This document shows positions 8,097 through 12,255 of a stretch of DNA of 12,255 nt, piece after piece. How positions within the stretch are numbered: position 1 is the first letter of the stretch; each line of letters starts with the position of its first letter. The notes under the pieces were generated by a model. That model searched no databases. It was not told where the DNA came from and saw nothing but the letters and a program-made list of their open reading frames with translations. The DNA comes from Thiobacillus sp. (lineage in GTDB: Bacteria; Pseudomonadota; Gammaproteobacteria; Burkholderiales; Thiobacillaceae), in NCBI RefSeq assembly GCF_024708915.1, contig NZ_JANJXQ010000022.1:1-12255 (forward strand), read 5' to 3'. The position numbers were made by a program, and so were the translations under genes.

Positions 8097-8931
8097 CGCG
8101 CAGATAGCGCGGAAAACGCGGCACTCCGTTTTTCGTCAACTGCTGATAGCGATAGGTGATGCGCGTGCCGATGGGCGGCGGCTGACGGCGCAGCGCGTCG
8201 GAGAGGCCGCTGCCGATCCTGAAGCGCTTACCGTCCGGCATTTCCATTTGCAGCGCGCCGGTCATGCCCCGGTATTTGCCCTTGCCGGGGACGTGGCCGA
8301 CGACCACGGCTTCGGCATCCTGCCAGGGCTTCAGCTTCAGCAGCGCGTCGCTGCGGCCGGTCTGATAGGCCGCGTCGGCGCGGTGCAGCATCAGGCCTTC
8401 GCCGCCTGTGCGCAGAACGGCATCCAGGCGCTGCATCAGTTCGGCCTTGTCGGCTACCCGCACCTGCTCGACGGCCTCAAGCCAGGGCACGCCGGCCTGG
8501 GCAACAATTGCCCGCATTTGCCGGACGCGTTGGCTGAAATCGCCCGCCGCGCCGGGCAATTCGAATATCAGGTAGCGCACCTGCCGCCATTCGGCATCCA
8601 CCGGCTCGATCTTGCGCACCGTGCCCGACAGCGCATCGAACCGATCGCGCGCGATCCACAGTTCGCCGTCCAGCGGAACGGTCGGGAAGCTGGCGGTGAA
8701 CCACGCCGGCGCTGGAACGATGCCGCCGCCGCGAAAGCGCAACGTGCGGCCGTCCCACTGGGCGCGCACGCCGTCGAATTTCTCGCTCACCCAATATTGG
8801 CTGACATCGACGTCGGCGGCATAGACCTCGGCCAGGAGCATGGCCGGGGTGGCTGGCGGCGTATCAGCCCACGCCGGATGGGCGGCCAGCGCCAGCCACA
8901 GTGCGAAAAGGATGCGTTTCAATCCAGCCAC
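8080..8931 (-). CDS. Minimal ATP-dependent DNA ligase with signal peptide (LigE type)
   Basis: Seals DNA nicks using ATP. The 283-residue product has nucleotidyltransferase motif I SEKFDGVR with the adenylated Lys51, LDGEL (87-91), the LIFELPG motif III region (121-127), motif IV EGLML (178-182) and motif V LLKLKP (197-202), followed by a short OB domain (about 205-283). There is no N-terminal DNA-binding domain, as in the smallest bacterial ligases (LigE of Neisseria, Haemophilus ligase). The N-terminus KRILFALWLALAAHPAWA is a typical signal peptide cut before Asp23, so it probably acts in the periplasm; a role with imported DNA in competence has been proposed for this group. The start is GTG 8931 (13-base overlap with the GNAT gene); a TTG at 8922, giving a TTGA overlap, is equally credible and leaves the signal peptide intact. 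It ends inside the convergent pgeF. Confidence 0.9.
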   Translation of the reverse strand: MAGLKRILFALWLALAAHPAWADTPPATPAMLLAEVYAADVDVSQYWVSEKFDGVRAQWDGRTLRFRGGGIVPAPAWFTASFPTVPLDGELWIARDRFDALSGTVRKIEPVDAEWRQVRYLIFELPGAAGDFSQRVRQMRAIVAQAGVPWLEAVEQVRVADKAELMQRLDAVLRTGGEGLMLHRADAAYQTGRSDALLKLKPWQDAEAVVVGHVPGKGKYRGMTGALQMEMPDGKRFRIGSGLSDALRRQPPPIGTRITYRYQQLTKNGVPRFPRYLRVREDF

Positions 8932-9401
8932 TTCTGCATGAACTGCGCGCGGCCCATGGCGGGATCGAGCCGGTAGTCGTCGAACCCCAGCTTTTCATAG
9001 AGCGCGCGTGCCGCGCGGTTGCCTGAGAGCACCTCAAGGGTCAGCTTGCAGGCGCCGCGCTCGCGAGCGATGGCCTCGACCCCGGCGAACAATTGCGCGG
9101 CTATGCCGCGGCCGCGATGACTTTGCAGGACGACGACATCGTGGACGTTGACCAGCGGGGCGCAGGCGAAGGTGGAAAAACCCTCGATGGCGTTGACGAG
9201 GCCGACCGGCGTGGCGCCGTCGAATGCCAGCACGCTGAAGATGAAGGGGCGCGCGGCGAGTTCCCCGATCAGCTTGCGGCGGGCGAAATCGCTGAGCGGC
9301 GCGCCGCCGCCCGCCGGCTCGCGCGCGTAATGGTCGAGCAGGTCGATCAGCGCGGATGCGTGTACGGGGTCGTCGTAGCGGGCACGGACAAGCTCAATCA
9401 T
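8919..9401 (-). CDS. GNAT family N-acetyltransferase
   Basis: A 160-residue acetyltransferase of the GNAT superfamily, which moves an acetyl group from acetyl-CoA to an amine on a small molecule or protein. The acetyl-CoA-binding motif A is clear: VHDVVVLQSHRGRGIAAQLF, followed by CKLTLEVLSGNRAARALYEKLGF, the usual motif B with its NxxAxxLYxKxGF signature. The substrate cannot be read from the sequence. I chose the ATG at 9401 because the protein then begins MIELVRARYDD, a normal GNAT start; the frame extends to 9434, but those extra residues would run antiparallel through nothing recognisable and inside nadC. It overlaps the nadC stop by eight bases and the ligase start at its other end, so it is the middle gene of a coupled trio. 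Confidence 0.85.
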   Translation of the reverse strand: MIELVRARYDDPVHASALIDLLDHYAREPAGGGAPLSDFARRKLIGELAARPFIFSVLAFDGATPVGLVNAIEGFSTFACAPLVNVHDVVVLQSHRGRGIAAQLFAGVEAIARERGACKLTLEVLSGNRAARALYEKLGFDDYRLDPAMGRAQFMQKWLD

Positions 9402-10239
9402 CGGCGTCGATGCGCATCGACAGGTCGACCGCACGGATGTGCTTGGTGAGGCCGCCGATGGAAATGCGGTCGACCCCGGTTTCGGCCACTGCGCGCACCG
9501 TCTCCAAGGTGATGTTGCCGGACGCTTCGAGCAGGGCGCGGCCCTGGGTGAGCTGCACCGCGCGGCACAGGTCGGCCAGGCTGAAGTTGTCGAGCAGGAT
9601 CAGTGGCGCGCCGGCGGCGATGGCCTGCACGAGCTCGTCGAGGTTTTCCACCTCGATCTGCACGCTGACCTTGTCTTCCGCCAGGCGGAACGCGGCGTCG
9701 AGCACTTGCGCGATGCCGCCCGCCGCCGCGATGTGGTTTTCCTTGATCAGGATGCCGTCGAAGAGACCCACGCGCTGGTTCTGCCCGCCGCCGGCCCGCA
9801 CCGCATATTTTTCGGCGATGCGCAGGCCGGGCAGGGTCTTGCGGGTATCGAGGATGGCCGCATGGGTGCCGCGCACCGCCTCGACGTAGGGCCGGGTGGC
9901 GGTGGCCACGGCCGACAGCGCCTGCAGGAAATTCAGCGCCGTGCGCTCGGCGGTCAGCAGCGCGCGGGCATTGCCGCCGATGTCCACCAGTACGCTGCCG
10001 GCGGCGGCGGCGTCGCCCTCGCCGACCCGCCAGTCGAGGATACAGGCGGGATCGAGCGCGCGAAAACAGGCGTCGAACCACGGCCGTCCGGCGATCACGG
10101 CGGGCTCGCGGGTGATGACGCGGGCGCGGGCGGTTTGCGCTGCGGGGATCAGCTGGGCGGTAAGATCGCCGCTGCCGACATCTTCGGCCAGCGCGCGCGC
10201 GACATCGGACAAAACCTGTTCTGCATTCAATTCAGACAT
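9394..10239 (-). CDS. nadC: Nicotinate-nucleotide pyrophosphorylase (quinolinate phosphoribosyltransferase)
   Basis: Converts quinolinate and PRPP into nicotinate mononucleotide, carbon dioxide and pyrophosphate in de novo NAD synthesis, cytoplasmic. The 281-residue protein shows EDVGSGDLTAQLIP near the N-terminus, RTALNFLQALSAVAT, the active-site loop DTRKTLPGLR, KYAVRAGGGQNQRVGLFDG, LIKENH, the barrel strands VQIEVENLDEL and LILLDNF, and the phosphate-binding end ASGNITLETV / SIGGLTKH. Length fits NadC. It starts at an ATG with no strong Shine-Dalgarno, leads the nadC-GNAT-ligase operon, and is divergent from clpB. Together with nadE at the other end of the window it covers two steps of the same pathway. 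Confidence 0.97.
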   Translation of the reverse strand: MSELNAEQVLSDVARALAEDVGSGDLTAQLIPAAQTARARVITREPAVIAGRPWFDACFRALDPACILDWRVGEGDAAAAGSVLVDIGGNARALLTAERTALNFLQALSAVATATRPYVEAVRGTHAAILDTRKTLPGLRIAEKYAVRAGGGQNQRVGLFDGILIKENHIAAAGGIAQVLDAAFRLAEDKVSVQIEVENLDELVQAIAAGAPLILLDNFSLADLCRAVQLTQGRALLEASGNITLETVRAVAETGVDRISIGGLTKHIRAVDLSMRIDADD

Positions 10240-10244
10240 AAAGG

Positions 10245-10273
10245 GTTGAAATCGCCCGGCAAGGCATCATTTA
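10245..10273 (+). promoter_or_regulatory. Sigma-32 (RpoH) type heat-shock promoter of clpB
   Basis: GTTGAAA (10245-10251) matches the sigma-32 -35 consensus CTTGAAA in six of seven bases. After 13 bases, CATCATTTA (10265-10273) matches the -10 consensus CCCCATNTA in six of eight specified bases. Transcription would begin near 10279-10281, giving a leader of about 30 bases. ClpB is a classic member of the heat-shock regulon, so position and target agree. The -35 element lies six bases from the nadC start codon. Confidence 0.6.
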
Positions 10274-10283
10274 GCTGACATTC

Positions 10284-10289
10284 AATATA
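10284..10289 (-). promoter_or_regulatory. Possible -10 element for nadC
   Basis: On the minus strand the bases read TATATT, a five-of-six match to the -10 consensus, 44 bases upstream of the nadC ATG. No good -35 is visible at 16-18 bases further upstream. The site lies within the clpB leader, so the two divergent genes would share this 70-base gap. Confidence 0.3.
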
Positions 10290-10299
10290 CCTTAAGCAC

Positions 10300-10303
10300 G
10301 AGG
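10300..10303 (+). promoter_or_regulatory. Ribosome binding site of clpB
   Basis: GAGG lies six bases before the ATG at 10310 and confirms that start, which also gives the standard ClpB N-terminus [14 protein letters not shown]. Confidence 0.65.
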
Positions 10304-10309
10304 TCACTT

Positions 10310-12255
<1,946 letters not shown>

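Noticed and set aside
9439..10278. A plus-strand frame of 279 codons opposite nadC
   Set aside because: Composition is typical of an antisense shadow, and nadC is complete with all its motifs on the minus strand.

Overview
The window is a high-GC chromosomal segment from a proteobacterium. The mix of genes (sucD-nadE-glnB, bamD divergent from rluD-pgeF, a secreted LigE-type ligase, nadC, clpB) and their sequence style suggest a betaproteobacterium of the Nitrosomonadales/Thiobacillus type. That placement is inferred from recalled family resemblance, not from a search. Coding density is very high and most neighbouring genes overlap or abut.

Layout, left to right. (1) 1-2134, plus strand: the 3' end of sucD (succinyl-CoA synthetase alpha), then nadE (glutamine-dependent NAD synthetase) and glnB (PII nitrogen regulator), joined by two ATGA stop/start overlaps. 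(2) 2194-5159, minus strand: a tightly coupled three-gene operon. It encodes a HAD phosphatase-UbiA prenyltransferase fusion resembling decaprenyl-phosphate phosphoribosyltransferase, a small four-helix SMR/EamA-type membrane protein, and a polytopic membrane protein resembling a GT-C glycosyltransferase. Its base composition is visibly less GC-rich than the flanks. (3) 5160-5537: the operon promoter region (perfect TATAAT on the minus strand) and a decayed REP-associated tyrosine transposase (RAYT). (4) 5538-8096: bamD (minus) facing rluD and pgeF (plus), with bamD and rluD starting practically on top of each other. (5) 8080-10239, minus strand: nadC, a GNAT acetyltransferase and a signal-peptide-bearing minimal ATP-dependent DNA ligase, all overlapping; the ligase end overlaps the pgeF end by 17 bases. 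(6) 10310-12255, plus strand: clpB, cut by the window edge, behind a good match to a sigma-32 heat-shock promoter.

Most of the window is core housekeeping: TCA cycle, NAD synthesis by two genes (nadC, nadE), nitrogen sensing, outer-membrane assembly, 23S rRNA modification and protein disaggregation. The order bamD / rluD-pgeF / clpB is the one recalled for E. coli, here interrupted by the nadC-GNAT-ligase block. The part most worth attention is the minus-strand cassette at 2194-5159. Its three products fit a compact route of synthesis, flipping and transfer for a polyprenyl-phosphate-linked pentose, with the phosphatase step fused to the prenyl-phosphate phosphoribosyltransferase. The cassette's function is inference.
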